Shown here: piece by piece, positions 56,204-64,000 of the stretch
Position numbering within the stretch: position 1 is the stretch's first letter
Layout of the letters: each line of letters starts with the position of its first letter
Assembly: GCF_000152725.1 (NCBI RefSeq)
Contig: NZ_CH724131.1
Span: 1,767,739 to 1,831,738 of the forward strand
Direction of reading: 5' to 3'
Origin: Pseudooceanicola batsensis HTCC2597
Lineage (GTDB): Bacteria; Pseudomonadota; Alphaproteobacteria; Rhodobacterales; Rhodobacteraceae
DNA length: 64,000 nucleotides
The notes under the pieces: model-generated
Told to the model about the DNA's origin: nothing
Databases searched by the model: none
The model's input: only the letters and a program-made list of their open reading frames with translations
Program-made: the position numbers and the translations under genes

Positions 56204-57190
56204 TCAGGTTCCCGTCTGTTTCCTTCGGTGCATGGCCAGCGCGACGGCCGCGATGAGGATAAGCCCCTGCACCACCTGCCGGACGGGTTGCGGCAGGCCG
56301 AGGAAGTTCAAAAGCGTGAAGATTGCGGTAAGCGCCAGCGCGCCGCCGAAGGCGGCCGGGACAGAACCGCGCCCGCCCAGCAGCTGCGCGCCGCCCAGCA
56401 CCGCGGCGGTGATCGCCTGAAGCTCATATCCGGTGCCGACATCGGTGGACACGCCGGCGAAACCGCCCAGTAGGATCCCGGCGATGGCCCCGGACAGGCC
56501 CGAGAGGACGAAGGCGGTGATGCGCACCCGGTTCACGGCGACACCGGCCAGCCGGGCCGCGACCGGATTGTCCCCGATCGCATGGACTTGCCGTCCCAGG
56601 TTCGTGCGGTGCATCAGCCAGGCGAACAGCCCGACCACGACGACGAGCACGATGACCGAGACCGGGATGAACCGGACGAGGGGCACGTCCCGTATCAGCT
56701 CGCGCCCGAAGAACCGGAACGTGTCGGGCAGGTAGCCGCGCGGCGCCCCGCCGGACCACAGGAAGGCCAGGCCGTTCAGCGTGATCATCATGCCCAGCGT
56801 CGCGATCAGCGACGGAACACGCAGGAAACACACGATCAGCCCGTTGATCGCCCCGACCCCGACGCCGATGCCCAGCATCACCGGGACGACCCAGTAGGTC
56901 GCGGCCGGATCGTTGTTGGTCAGCATCGACGATCCCACCACGACCAGCGTGATCAGAGAGCCGACCGAGAGATCGAAGCCGCCCGAGGTGATGACATAGA
57001 CCTGACCGGCCGCCAGGATTGCCAGCGGCGCCGCGCGCTTGAGGAAGTTCATGTAGCCCGTCGGCTCGACGAACCCCGGATTCATGAAGATGATGGCGGC
57101 GATCAGCGCGGCCAGCAGCACCCAGACCGGGTTGATCTGGGGCAGTCGGCGGCGCTCTCTCGCGCCGGACGGGTCGGCCCGGTCGGTCAT
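56204..57190 (-). CDS. Sugar ABC permease 2 (RbsC class)
   Basis: This 328-residue inner-membrane protein has about eight helices and the family motifs ITSGGFDLSVGSLITLV, GLIVCFLRVPSLIATLGMM and AVNRVRITAFVLSGLSGAIAGI. It starts at an ATG that overlaps the stop of the other permease gene by 4 bp. The two permeases probably form a heterodimer. Confidence 0.92.
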   Translation of the reverse strand: MTDRADPSGARERRRLPQINPVWVLLAALIAAIIFMNPGFVEPTGYMNFLKRAAPLAILAAGQVYVITSGGFDLSVGSLITLVVVGSSMLTNNDPAATYWVVPVMLGIGVGVGAINGLIVCFLRVPSLIATLGMMITLNGLAFLWSGGAPRGYLPDTFRFFGRELIRDVPLVRFIPVSVIVLVVVVGLFAWLMHRTNLGRQVHAIGDNPVAARLAGVAVNRVRITAFVLSGLSGAIAGILLGGFAGVSTDVGTGYELQAITAAVLGGAQLLGGRGSVPAAFGGALALTAIFTLLNFLGLPQPVRQVVQGLILIAAVALAMHRRKQTGT

Positions 57191-58173
57191 GCCACGATCC
57201 TCTTCGAACGGATGGCGTAGAAGGCGACGGCGGCGACGATGATGATCCCGCGCAGCACCTGTTTGGCGAAGCTGTCGACGCCGGCGATGTTGAAGACCGA
57301 ATCGATGAGCGAGAAGATCAGCATCCCGGCCATGGTTCCCCAGACCCCGCCGCGTCCGCCGGCCAGGACGGTGCCGCCGATCACCACCACCGCGATGCTT
57401 TCGAGGTCGTAGACCCCGTCGGCCCCGATCCACGGCGCCCCCGAGCGCAGGCGCGATGCCAGGTAGAGCCCCGCGATGGCCGCGCAGACCGAGCAGATGA
57501 CATGGCTGAGCACCACGATCCGCCCGGTCTTGATCCCGGCAAAGCGCGCCGCCTCCTCATTGCCGCCGACGGCGTAGATGTCCGACCCGAACTTGGTGAA
57601 CCGCAGCACCGCCCAGGCCAGCACCGCAAGCGCCAAGAGAAAGATCAGCGCCAACGGAAACGGCCCGATCTCGCCATAGGCGAAGACCTGGAAGGCCGCC
57701 GGAACCTCGCCCGCGAAATTCGACACGAAGGCCGACAGGCAACCCTGGATGATCAGGCTCATGCCGAGCGTCGCGATCAGCGGGTTCACCTTGAGCCCGC
57801 TCACCACCAGCCCGTTGGTCAGCCCCACCACCGCCCCCAGCACCAGCGCGGCGAGGATGGCGGGCAGGATCATCGCCGGCGACCCGTCCATGACCACCGA
57901 AGCGAGAACGGCGGTGGCCGAGATGAGGCTGGCCACGCTCAGGTCGATCGAGGCGACGAGGATCACGAAGGTCTGCCCGATGGCCGTGATCCCGAGCGCG
58001 ATCGAGCGGCCCAGGATGGCGATCAGGTTGTCGAAGGTCAGGTACTGCGCCTGGTCGGTCCCGAGGGCGATCCCGACGTAGATCGCGAACGCCCCCACCA
58101 GCAGGATCAGGGGCGCCCAGCGTTCGAAGCGGAAGCCGGGTTTGCGCGGCGCTGCGTCCTCGGCGATGCTCAT
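57187..58173 (-). CDS. Sugar ABC permease 1 (RbsC class)
   Basis: The 328-residue partner has ILVASIDLSVASLISATAVL, VSGLKVNPLIATLGMSLII and the C-terminal GGTVLAGGRGGVWGTMAGML. Its stop overlaps the start of permease 2 by 4 bp, and its own start overlaps the ATPase stop by 4 bp (ATGA). Its N-terminal 20 residues are hydrophilic. Confidence 0.92.
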   Translation of the reverse strand: MSIAEDAAPRKPGFRFERWAPLILLVGAFAIYVGIALGTDQAQYLTFDNLIAILGRSIALGITAIGQTFVILVASIDLSVASLISATAVLASVVMDGSPAMILPAILAALVLGAVVGLTNGLVVSGLKVNPLIATLGMSLIIQGCLSAFVSNFAGEVPAAFQVFAYGEIGPFPLALIFLLALAVLAWAVLRFTKFGSDIYAVGGNEEAARFAGIKTGRIVVLSHVICSVCAAIAGLYLASRLRSGAPWIGADGVYDLESIAVVVIGGTVLAGGRGGVWGTMAGMLIFSLIDSVFNIAGVDSFAKQVLRGIIIVAAVAFYAIRSKRIVA

Positions 58174-59681
58174 GCGGCCACCTCCCGCTCTTCGGTGGCG
58201 GCGTGCATGATGTCCTGCTCGCTCGCGCCATGGGGAAATTCGGCGACGATCCGCCCCTGCTGCATGACGAGCACCCGGTCGGCCGCACCGATCACCTCGG
58301 GCAGGTCGGACGAGATCATCAGGATCCCCGCCCCCTCGCGCGCGAGATCGCGCATCAGGTGATAGATCCCGGCCTTGGAGTTCACGTCGATGCCGCGCGT
58401 CGGCTCGATGAAGATCAGCAGTTTCGGCCGCATCGAAAGCCAGCGCGCGACAATCGCCTTCTGCTGGTTGCCGCCCGAGAGCGCGCGGATGTCCTGATCG
58501 TACGAGGCCGCGCGGATCTCCATGTGATCCAGCAGTTCGTCCATGCGCGTCGTGTCCGCACGAGTGTTGCGCCGGTCGCTCGACCACAGCGGCGCGAAGG
58601 CGCGCGAGGTCAGCATCCCGTTGTCGCGGACCGACTGCATCAGCACCAGACCTTCGCCCTTGCGGTCGCCGGGCAAAAGCCCGACCCCGCCGGTGATCGC
58701 CGCGCGCGGCGACCGGAAGTCCACCGTCCCGCCGTTCAGGGTGACCTCGCCCCGGTCGAACGGGCTCTCTCCGAAGAGCGCCATGGCCAGCGCGACCCGG
58801 CCCGCGCCCTGGATCCCGGCAAGGCCCACGATCTCGCCCGCCCGCACGTCGAGGCCGATGTCGTGCAGCCGGTCGTTGCCTGCCCCCCGCACGCTCAGCA
58901 CCGGCTCTCCGATCTCCTCGGACGTGGCCGGCGGGGCGTAGAAATCGGCGATGTCGCGCCCCACCATGGCGCGCACGATGGCCTCGGGCGCGGGCACCGT
59001 GTCGAACCGCGCCGCGACCTCGCCGTCCTTGAGTACGGTCACGCGGTCGGCCAGCCGGGTGATCTCGCGCATGCGGTGCGTGATGTAGATGATGGCGACC
59101 CCGCGCTCGCGCAGCGTGTCGACCGTGGTGAAAAGCTCTTCGCATTCCGCCTCGTTCAGCGCGGCGGTCGGCTCGTCCATCACCACCACCCGCGCCCCGG
59201 TCGAGACGGCCTTGGCGATCTCGACCACCTGCTGCGTGGCGACGTCCAGTTCGCCGACCATCCGGTCCGGGTCGATCCGCCCGGCCGCGGCGAAAAGCGA
59301 CAGGACCTCGCGCGCCTCGGCCCGCATCCTCGCTCCGTCGATCAGCCCGAACCGCGTGCGCGGCTCGCGGCCGAGAAAGAGGTTCTGCGCCACCGTCCGT
59401 TCCGGCAGCAGCGAAAACTCCTGGTAGATCACCGCGATCCCGGCATGCAGCGACTCAACCGGGTGCGAGAAATGCACCGCCTCGCCGTTCAGCCGGACCT
59501 CGCCCGCATCGGCGTGATAGACGCCCGACAGGATCTTGATCAGCGTCGATTTCCCCGCGCCGTTCTCGCCGACCAGCGCCTGGACCTCGCCCGCACGCAC
59601 CTCGAAACTCACGTCGCCCAACGCACGGACGCCGGGAAAGCTCTTGGTGATGCCCTTCATCTCGATCACCGGCGGCGTCAT
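58170..59681 (-). CDS. Sugar ABC ATPase, two-domain (RbsA/MglA class)
   Basis: The 503 residues are two fused ATPase halves. The first has Walker A VGENGAGKST (37-46) and a DEPTAAL Walker B; the second has the degenerate GIQGAGRVALA and the signature ALSGGNQQK. This asymmetry is normal in RbsA-type importers. The start has a GGGAGG ribosome-binding site. It is overlapped by 4 bp at both ends. Confidence 0.95.
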   Translation of the reverse strand: MTPPVIEMKGITKSFPGVRALGDVSFEVRAGEVQALVGENGAGKSTLIKILSGVYHADAGEVRLNGEAVHFSHPVESLHAGIAVIYQEFSLLPERTVAQNLFLGREPRTRFGLIDGARMRAEAREVLSLFAAAGRIDPDRMVGELDVATQQVVEIAKAVSTGARVVVMDEPTAALNEAECEELFTTVDTLRERGVAIIYITHRMREITRLADRVTVLKDGEVAARFDTVPAPEAIVRAMVGRDIADFYAPPATSEEIGEPVLSVRGAGNDRLHDIGLDVRAGEIVGLAGIQGAGRVALAMALFGESPFDRGEVTLNGGTVDFRSPRAAITGGVGLLPGDRKGEGLVLMQSVRDNGMLTSRAFAPLWSSDRRNTRADTTRMDELLDHMEIRAASYDQDIRALSGGNQQKAIVARWLSMRPKLLIFIEPTRGIDVNSKAGIYHLMRDLAREGAGILMISSDLPEVIGAADRVLVMQQGRIVAEFPHGASEQDIMHAATEEREVAA

Positions 59682-60526
59682 GCGGCCTCCCACGTCCGGC
59701 GGATGAAGTCGTGCGCCTCGGTGAACAGCGTCTCGAAATCAGGGAAGAGCGGCCGCCAGACCCGGGTGGCCGCGGCCAGCTCGGGCACGCCCGCCCCGAA
59801 GGCCTCGACCACGACATGGCCGTCGAAGCCGGCGGCCTTGGCGGCGCCCGCGACGGCGGCAAAGTCGATTTGCCCGCGCCCCGGCACGCCCCGGTCGTTT
59901 TCGGAGACATGCAGCACGTGCATCCGGTCGCCCAGGTGACGGATCGCCCCGGCCTGGTCCTGTTCCTCGATATTGGCGTGGAACGTGTCGTACATGATGC
60001 CGAAGGCCGGATGATCCACCCGGTCGGCATAGGCGCGGGCCTGCTCCATCGTGTTCAGGAAATAGGTCTCGAACCGGTTGAGATGCTCCAGCGCCAGAAG
60101 ATACCCGTTGCGCGCGGCCCGTTCGGCCATGGCCCTGTGCGCCTCGATCCCGCGCTCCAGCTCGGCCTGGGTCGGGCCCTGGCCGGTGAAATGGCCGATC
60201 GGCGCATGGAACGGCCCGCCGATGGTCTCGGAGCCGAGCGCCTCGGCGCAGTCCTGAATCCAGTTCAGGTGCTCGCCCCCGCGCCGCCGCTCATCCGCAT
60301 CCCCGGACAGGGGATTGGCGGCGGGCTCGGGCACGATTGAGGTCTGCGCCCGCCCCAGCCCCATCGCGTGAAGCCGATCGCCCAGCCAGGCGTAATGGTC
60401 GGGCGAGCCGCGCATCACCGGCACCTCGACGTGATCGAAGCCGATCGCGGCGATCCGTTCGATCTGCGGCAGGTGGCTTTCCTCGATATGCCCGCCGAGA
60501 CAGAGCAGGTTGATCCCCAGTTTCAT
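59678..60526 (-). CDS. TIM-barrel sugar isomerase/epimerase (shorter)
   Basis: The 282-residue protein begins MKLGINLLCLGGHIEESHLP and has the AP-endonuclease-2/xylose-isomerase-like barrel, with metal-site residues in LLALEHLNRFETYFLNT, MYDTFHANIEEQD and VVVEAFG. The family includes hydroxypyruvate isomerases and 3-keto-sugar epimerases or lyases. It overlaps the Gfo/Idh gene and ATPase gene by 4 bp each, so it is translationally coupled. Confidence 0.88.
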   Translation of the reverse strand: MKLGINLLCLGGHIEESHLPQIERIAAIGFDHVEVPVMRGSPDHYAWLGDRLHAMGLGRAQTSIVPEPAANPLSGDADERRRGGEHLNWIQDCAEALGSETIGGPFHAPIGHFTGQGPTQAELERGIEAHRAMAERAARNGYLLALEHLNRFETYFLNTMEQARAYADRVDHPAFGIMYDTFHANIEEQDQAGAIRHLGDRMHVLHVSENDRGVPGRGQIDFAAVAGAAKAAGFDGHVVVEAFGAGVPELAAATRVWRPLFPDFETLFTEAHDFIRRTWEAA

Positions 60527-61653
60527 GGCGTCTCCCAGGCGCTGTCGTTCGCCGAGGACCGCACGCAGGCGGCGACGAACCGCATCCCGTCCAGCCCGTC
60601 CTCGATGGTCGGATAAAGCAGGTCTTCCGGTACGGGCTCTCCGCGCCGCTGCGCGTGGATCGCGCGGGCCGCCTCGGAATAGATGGTCGCGAAGGCCTCG
60701 AGATAGCCCTCGGGATGCCCGCCCGGCACCCGGCTCGTCGCGGTGTTCGCCTCGGTCGCGCCGGCCCCGTTGCGGGTCAGCAGGCGTTTGGGTTCGCCGA
60801 AGGGGGTGAACCACAGGCTGTTCGGCTCTTCCTGCGACCAGTCGAGCCCGCCGCGGTCCCCGTAGACCCGCAGGCGCAACGCGTTCTCGTTCCCCGGCGC
60901 GACCTGGCTGCACCAGAGCATCCCCTTGGCCCCGCCCTGCCAGCGCAGCATGACATGGGCATTGTCGTCCAGCTCCCGCCCCGCGCCGAAGGCGTCGAGG
61001 TCGGCGGCCAGCCGGTCCAGCGTCAGGCCCGATACGAAACAGGCGAGGTTGTAGGCATGGGTCCCGATATCCCCGATAGAGCCGCCCGCCCCCGACCGCG
61101 CGGGATCGACCCGCCATTCCGCCTGCTTGCCCTCGGCGGCCCCGGTCAGCCAGTCCTGCACGTATTCCACGTTGATCAGCCGCAGGCTGCCCAGCTTGCC
61201 CTCGGCGATCATCTGCCGGGCCTGCCGGATTACCGGATACCCGGTGTAGTTGTGCGTCAGAACAAAGAGCGCACCCGAGGCGCGGGCGGCCTCGGCCAGC
61301 CGTTCCGCATCCTCCATGGTCGATGTCAGCGGCTTGTCGCAGATGACATGGATGCCCCGCTCGAGAAAGGCGATGGCCGCCGCCGCATGCACGTGGTTCG
61401 GCGTCACGATGGCCACCGCATCGATCCCGTCCTCGCGATCGGCCTCGGTTCGCGCCATGTCCTCATAGGTGTCGTAGCTGCGCGGCAGGCCGAGCGCCTC
61501 GGCGCTGGCCCTTGCCTTCTCGGGGGTCGAACTCAGCACCCCGGCGACAAGCGTGTAATGTCCGTCCAGCCGCGCGGCGATCCGGTGCACCCCGCCGATG
61601 AAGGCGTCGCCGCCCCCGCCGACCATTCCCAGCCTGATCGGTGCCTCCGCCAT
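60523..61653 (-). CDS. Gfo/Idh/MocA-family oxidoreductase
   Basis: The 376-residue NAD(P)-dependent dehydrogenase begins with LGMVGGGGDAFIGGVHRIAA and carries the GIHVICDKPLT motif of the family and a DIGTHAYNLACFVSGL substrate-site block. The start is supported by a GGGGGG ribosome-binding site, 1 bp past the upstream gene's stop. Such enzymes oxidise sugars or inositols, often at C3. Together with the two TIM-barrel proteins it suggests a 3-keto-sugar or cyclitol pathway. Confidence 0.9.
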   Translation of the reverse strand: MAEAPIRLGMVGGGGDAFIGGVHRIAARLDGHYTLVAGVLSSTPEKARASAEALGLPRSYDTYEDMARTEADREDGIDAVAIVTPNHVHAAAAIAFLERGIHVICDKPLTSTMEDAERLAEAARASGALFVLTHNYTGYPVIRQARQMIAEGKLGSLRLINVEYVQDWLTGAAEGKQAEWRVDPARSGAGGSIGDIGTHAYNLACFVSGLTLDRLAADLDAFGAGRELDDNAHVMLRWQGGAKGMLWCSQVAPGNENALRLRVYGDRGGLDWSQEEPNSLWFTPFGEPKRLLTRNGAGATEANTATSRVPGGHPEGYLEAFATIYSEAARAIHAQRRGEPVPEDLLYPTIEDGLDGMRFVAACVRSSANDSAWETP

Positions 61654-61654
61654 C

Positions 61655-62713
61655 TCAGCCCCCCAAACCAAGCATCCGGCGGTTCGCCGCGTCGTCGGCC
61701 CCGCCATCCGCGAAATCGTCGAACGCCTTCTCCGTGACCCGGATGATGTGGTCGCGGACGAATTGCGCCCCCTCGCGCGCGCCGTCCTCGGGGTGCTTCA
61801 GCGCGCACTCCCACTCGACCACGGCCCAGCCGTCGAAGCCCATGGTCGTGAGCTTCGAGAAGACCTGCCCGAAATCCACCTGCCCGTCGCCGAGACTGCG
61901 GAACCGGCCGGCCCGGTTCGCCCAGGACTGATAGCCCCCATAGACGCCCTGCTTGCCGGTCGGATTGAACTCCGCGTCCTTGACGTGGAACATCCCGATC
62001 CTCTCGGCATAGTCGTCGAGGTTGGCGATGTAGTCGAGGCACTGCAGGACGTAGTGCGAGGGATCGTAGAGCATCCGCGCCCGCGGGTGCTGATCCACCC
62101 GGTCGAGGAACATCTCGAAGCTGACGCCGTCGTGCAGATCCTCGCCCGGATGGATCTCGTAGCAGATGTCGACGCCGCTCTCCTCGGCATGGTCCAGGAT
62201 CGGCCGCCAGCGCGCGGCAAGCTCGTCGAAGGCGGTCTCGACCAGCCCCTGCGGCCGCTGCGGCCAGGGATAGACATAGGGCCAGGCCAGCGCGCCGGAA
62301 AAGGCCGCGAGAGCCGTGAGGCCGAGGTTGCGCGACGCGTCTATCGCCTGCCGCACCTGCTGCACCGCCCATTCCTGCCGGGCTTTCGGATCCCCGTGGA
62401 CCGAGGCATCTGCGAATCCGTCGAAGGCGATGTCATAGGCCGGGTGGACCGCCACCAGCTGACCCTGCAGATGCGCCGAAAGTTCGGTCACGGCGATCCC
62501 GTTCTCGGCCGCCCGGCCCTTGAACGTATCGCAGTAATCGCGCGAAGTCGCGGCGGTCGCGATGTCGAACAGCCGCGCATCCCAGCTGGGCACCTGCACG
62601 CCCTCGTAGCCGCACTCGGCAGCCCATTTCGTGATCGAATCCCAGTCGTTGAACGGCGCCTCGTCCGAGGCGAACTGCGCCAGGAACAGGGCCGGACCCT
62701 TGATCGTCTTCAT
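61655..62713 (-). CDS. TIM-barrel sugar isomerase/epimerase (longer), first gene of the operon
   Basis: The 352-residue protein has the xylose-isomerase-like barrel with ALAAFSGALAWPYVYPWPQ, YEIHPGEDLHDGVSFEMFLD, MLYDPSHYVLQCLDY and WAVVEWECALKHPEDG; Glu, Asp and His ligands of a divalent metal are visible. Its C-terminal end is longer than the other isomerase. It lies directly downstream of the operator-containing promoter and is divergent from the LacI gene. Confidence 0.9.
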   Translation of the reverse strand: MKTIKGPALFLAQFASDEAPFNDWDSITKWAAECGYEGVQVPSWDARLFDIATAATSRDYCDTFKGRAAENGIAVTELSAHLQGQLVAVHPAYDIAFDGFADASVHGDPKARQEWAVQQVRQAIDASRNLGLTALAAFSGALAWPYVYPWPQRPQGLVETAFDELAARWRPILDHAEESGVDICYEIHPGEDLHDGVSFEMFLDRVDQHPRARMLYDPSHYVLQCLDYIANLDDYAERIGMFHVKDAEFNPTGKQGVYGGYQSWANRAGRFRSLGDGQVDFGQVFSKLTTMGFDGWAVVEWECALKHPEDGAREGAQFVRDHIIRVTEKAFDDFADGGADDAANRRMLGLGG

Positions 62714-62746
62714 GAAACCTCCCGCGGCGCCGTCCTCCCGGCACCT

Positions 62747-62760
62747 TGAAATCGATTACA
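62747..62760. promoter_or_regulatory. LacI-type operator, site 1
   Basis: TGAAATCGATTACA is a near-perfect palindrome centred on a CG step (62753/62754), of the kind LacI/GalR proteins bind. It lies 34 bp before the start of the isomerase gene. Confidence 0.75.
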
Positions 62761-62790
62761 TCCGATTCACGGCGTGATTGCAATGAAAAA

Positions 62791-62804
62791 TGTAATCGAT
62801 TAAC
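62791..62804. promoter_or_regulatory. LacI-type operator, site 2
   Basis: TGTAATCGATTAAC shares the TAATCGATTA core with site 1. Its centre is 44 bp from that of site 1 (about four helical turns), close to the LacI gene start at 62828. Together they allow loop formation or autoregulation. Confidence 0.75.
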
Positions 62805-62827
62805 CGGAGGCAGGATCAGGAGGCGGC

Positions 62828-63844
62828 ATGTCGGCAAGGGTCAGGATCAAGGACGTCGCAACGCTTGCCGGGGTATCCACGGCAACCGTCAGCCGCGCGC
62901 TGTCCTCGCCCGATACCGTGGGGCCGGCCACCCGCGACAAGGTGATGGAGGCCGTGAAGGCGACCGGCTACCGCATCAACGCGGCGGCGCGCGACCTGCG
63001 CCAGAGGCGGGCGCGCTCGATCCTCATCCTCGCGCCGAACCTGTCCAACACCTTCTTCAGCCGCATCTTCGCCGCCATCCAGGAAGAGGCCAGCGCCGTC
63101 GGCCTCACCGTCCAGATCAGCGACAGCCGCATCGGCCGCGACAGGCTCCTGTCGCTCGGCTACGACGGGCGCGCCGACGGCATCGTGCTGCTCGACGGCA
63201 GTCTCGACCCCGAACTGGTGAACGGCTGGCACCTGCCGCTGGTCCAGCTCAGCGAATGGAACGACGCCTACGACGCCCCCCGGCTCGGCATCGACAACCG
63301 GGCCGCGGCGGGCCTCGCGGTCGACCACCTCGCCGATCTCGGACACCGCGCGCTGCTCCACGTCAGCGGCCCCGAGGACAACGTCCTGGCCCTCACCCGC
63401 CGCGAAGGGTTTCTCGATACCGCCGAAAGCCGCGATCTCGCACGGATCGTGCTGCCCGGCGACTTCACCCTCGAGGCCGGCGCCGAGGCCGCGCGCCGCT
63501 GGTCCCGCCTGCGCGACCGACCGACCGGCGTCTTCTGCGCCTCCGACGAATGCGCCCTGGGGTTCATCTCGGAATGCGTGCACATGGGCTTCGACGTGCC
63601 GGGCGAAGTCTCGGTCATGGGGTTCGACGACATCGACTTTGCCGACAGGTTCCTGCCCTCGCTGACCACGATCCACCAGCCCCGCAAGGAAATGGGGCGC
63701 GCCGCCGCACGGCGGATCACCCAGATGATGCAGGGGAGCGAGGGCACGCTCCGGCGCAGCCTCCCTCCGGCCACCCCCATCGCCGCAAGGCTGGTGAAAC
63801 GCTCCTCGACCGCCGCCCCGCCTGCCGCCCCGTCCGCCGGATGA
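62828..63844 (+). CDS. LacI-family transcriptional regulator
   Basis: The 338-residue protein has the N-terminal HTH VRIKDVATLAGVSTATVSRA (about residues 5-24) and a periplasmic-binding-like effector domain (ILILAPNLSNTFFSRIFAA, FCASDECALGFIS). The start follows an AGGAGG. It is divergent from the sugar operon, and the two operators lie between them. The ligand is probably the same sugar or a pathway intermediate. Confidence 0.95.
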   Translation: MSARVRIKDVATLAGVSTATVSRALSSPDTVGPATRDKVMEAVKATGYRINAAARDLRQRRARSILILAPNLSNTFFSRIFAAIQEEASAVGLTVQISDSRIGRDRLLSLGYDGRADGIVLLDGSLDPELVNGWHLPLVQLSEWNDAYDAPRLGIDNRAAAGLAVDHLADLGHRALLHVSGPEDNVLALTRREGFLDTAESRDLARIVLPGDFTLEAGAEAARRWSRLRDRPTGVFCASDECALGFISECVHMGFDVPGEVSVMGFDDIDFADRFLPSLTTIHQPRKEMGRAAARRITQMMQGSEGTLRRSLPPATPIAARLVKRSSTAAPPAAPSAG

Positions 63845-64000
63845 GCCGGCACCCTCGCCCCGCAGAGCGGTCCCCGGCACCGAAACCGCCTGCGACATTG
63901 TCGCGAGCCGGGGAAGAGGTGGTTGCGAAGCCGTAACAAAACAATACTCTGTCGCTCGCGTTCCGGAGCAGATTCCCAGCCGAGATCTGAAGGGGCCGGA

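Noticed and set aside
63845-64000. A partial gene at the right edge
   Set aside because: No start with ribosome-binding site leads to a frame with recognisable sequence before the end. It may hold a promoter for a gene outside the window but I cannot support one.

Overview
The window looks like a chromosomal segment of an alphaproteobacterium of the Rhodobacteraceae (roseobacter-like). GC content is high. The housekeeping set (infA, maf, xseA, ftsY, purD, hflKC-degP, gor, rpiA, efp, cobQ, pcm-tolC) and several small roseobacter-type families point the same way, including a VPLPA-CTERM protein, a DUF6280-like protein and a typical Rhodobacteraceae intergenic repeat. Most of the window is ordinary core chromosome. 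The accessory parts are the left 13 kb and the right 10 kb.

Left (1-13.3 kb): a truncated maf and infA are followed by a surface/secretion locus on the minus strand. It holds a 3069-residue secreted protein (FG-GAP propeller, 11 Calx-beta repeats, a von Willebrand D domain with a GDPH motif, cadherin-like repeats, RTX-like tail), a VPLPA-CTERM surface protein just downstream, and an upstream pair made of a TIGR03032-family protein and a GT1-like glycosyltransferase.

Middle (13.4-54 kb): housekeeping and metabolic genes follow. They are xseA, a lone AlkB-type hydroxylase, ftsY, an MgtC-like protein, a DMT permease, yciB, a nitrilase, purD, a [2Fe-2S] ferredoxin, a small protein equal to the OB-fold tail of DnaE2, a peptidoglycan-binding lipoprotein, the membrane protease set hflK-hflC-DUF2065-degP, gor, rpiA, sdaA, a second DMT permease, thiamine pyrophosphokinase, a very acidic 853-residue protein, a crotonase, two aminotransferases, an FMO-like oxidoreductase, a tyrosine phosphatase/MsbA-like ABC operon, a TIGR04283-type glycosyltransferase, ygfZ, efp, cobQ, a PopZ-like disordered protein, tolC, pcm and tRNA-Cys.

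Right (54-64 kb): an eight-gene minus-strand operon for uptake and breakdown of an unidentified sugar or cyclitol. It encodes two TIM-barrel isomerase/epimerases, a Gfo/Idh/MocA dehydrogenase, a complete ribose-type ABC importer with two permeases, and a cupin. A divergent LacI-type regulator gene lies at the far end, with two near-identical palindromic operators in the divergent promoter. The locus begins 436 bp after tRNA-Cys, so it may be a horizontally acquired block, but no integrase is visible. The last 156 bases hold no gene I can support.

Leads judged most worth checking: the giant protein and its possible Asp-Pro self-cleavage, the undefined sugar pathway with its operator pair, the PopZ-like protein next to tolC-pcm, the stand-alone DnaE2 OB domain, and long convergent coding overlaps such as MsbA-like/glycosyltransferase.
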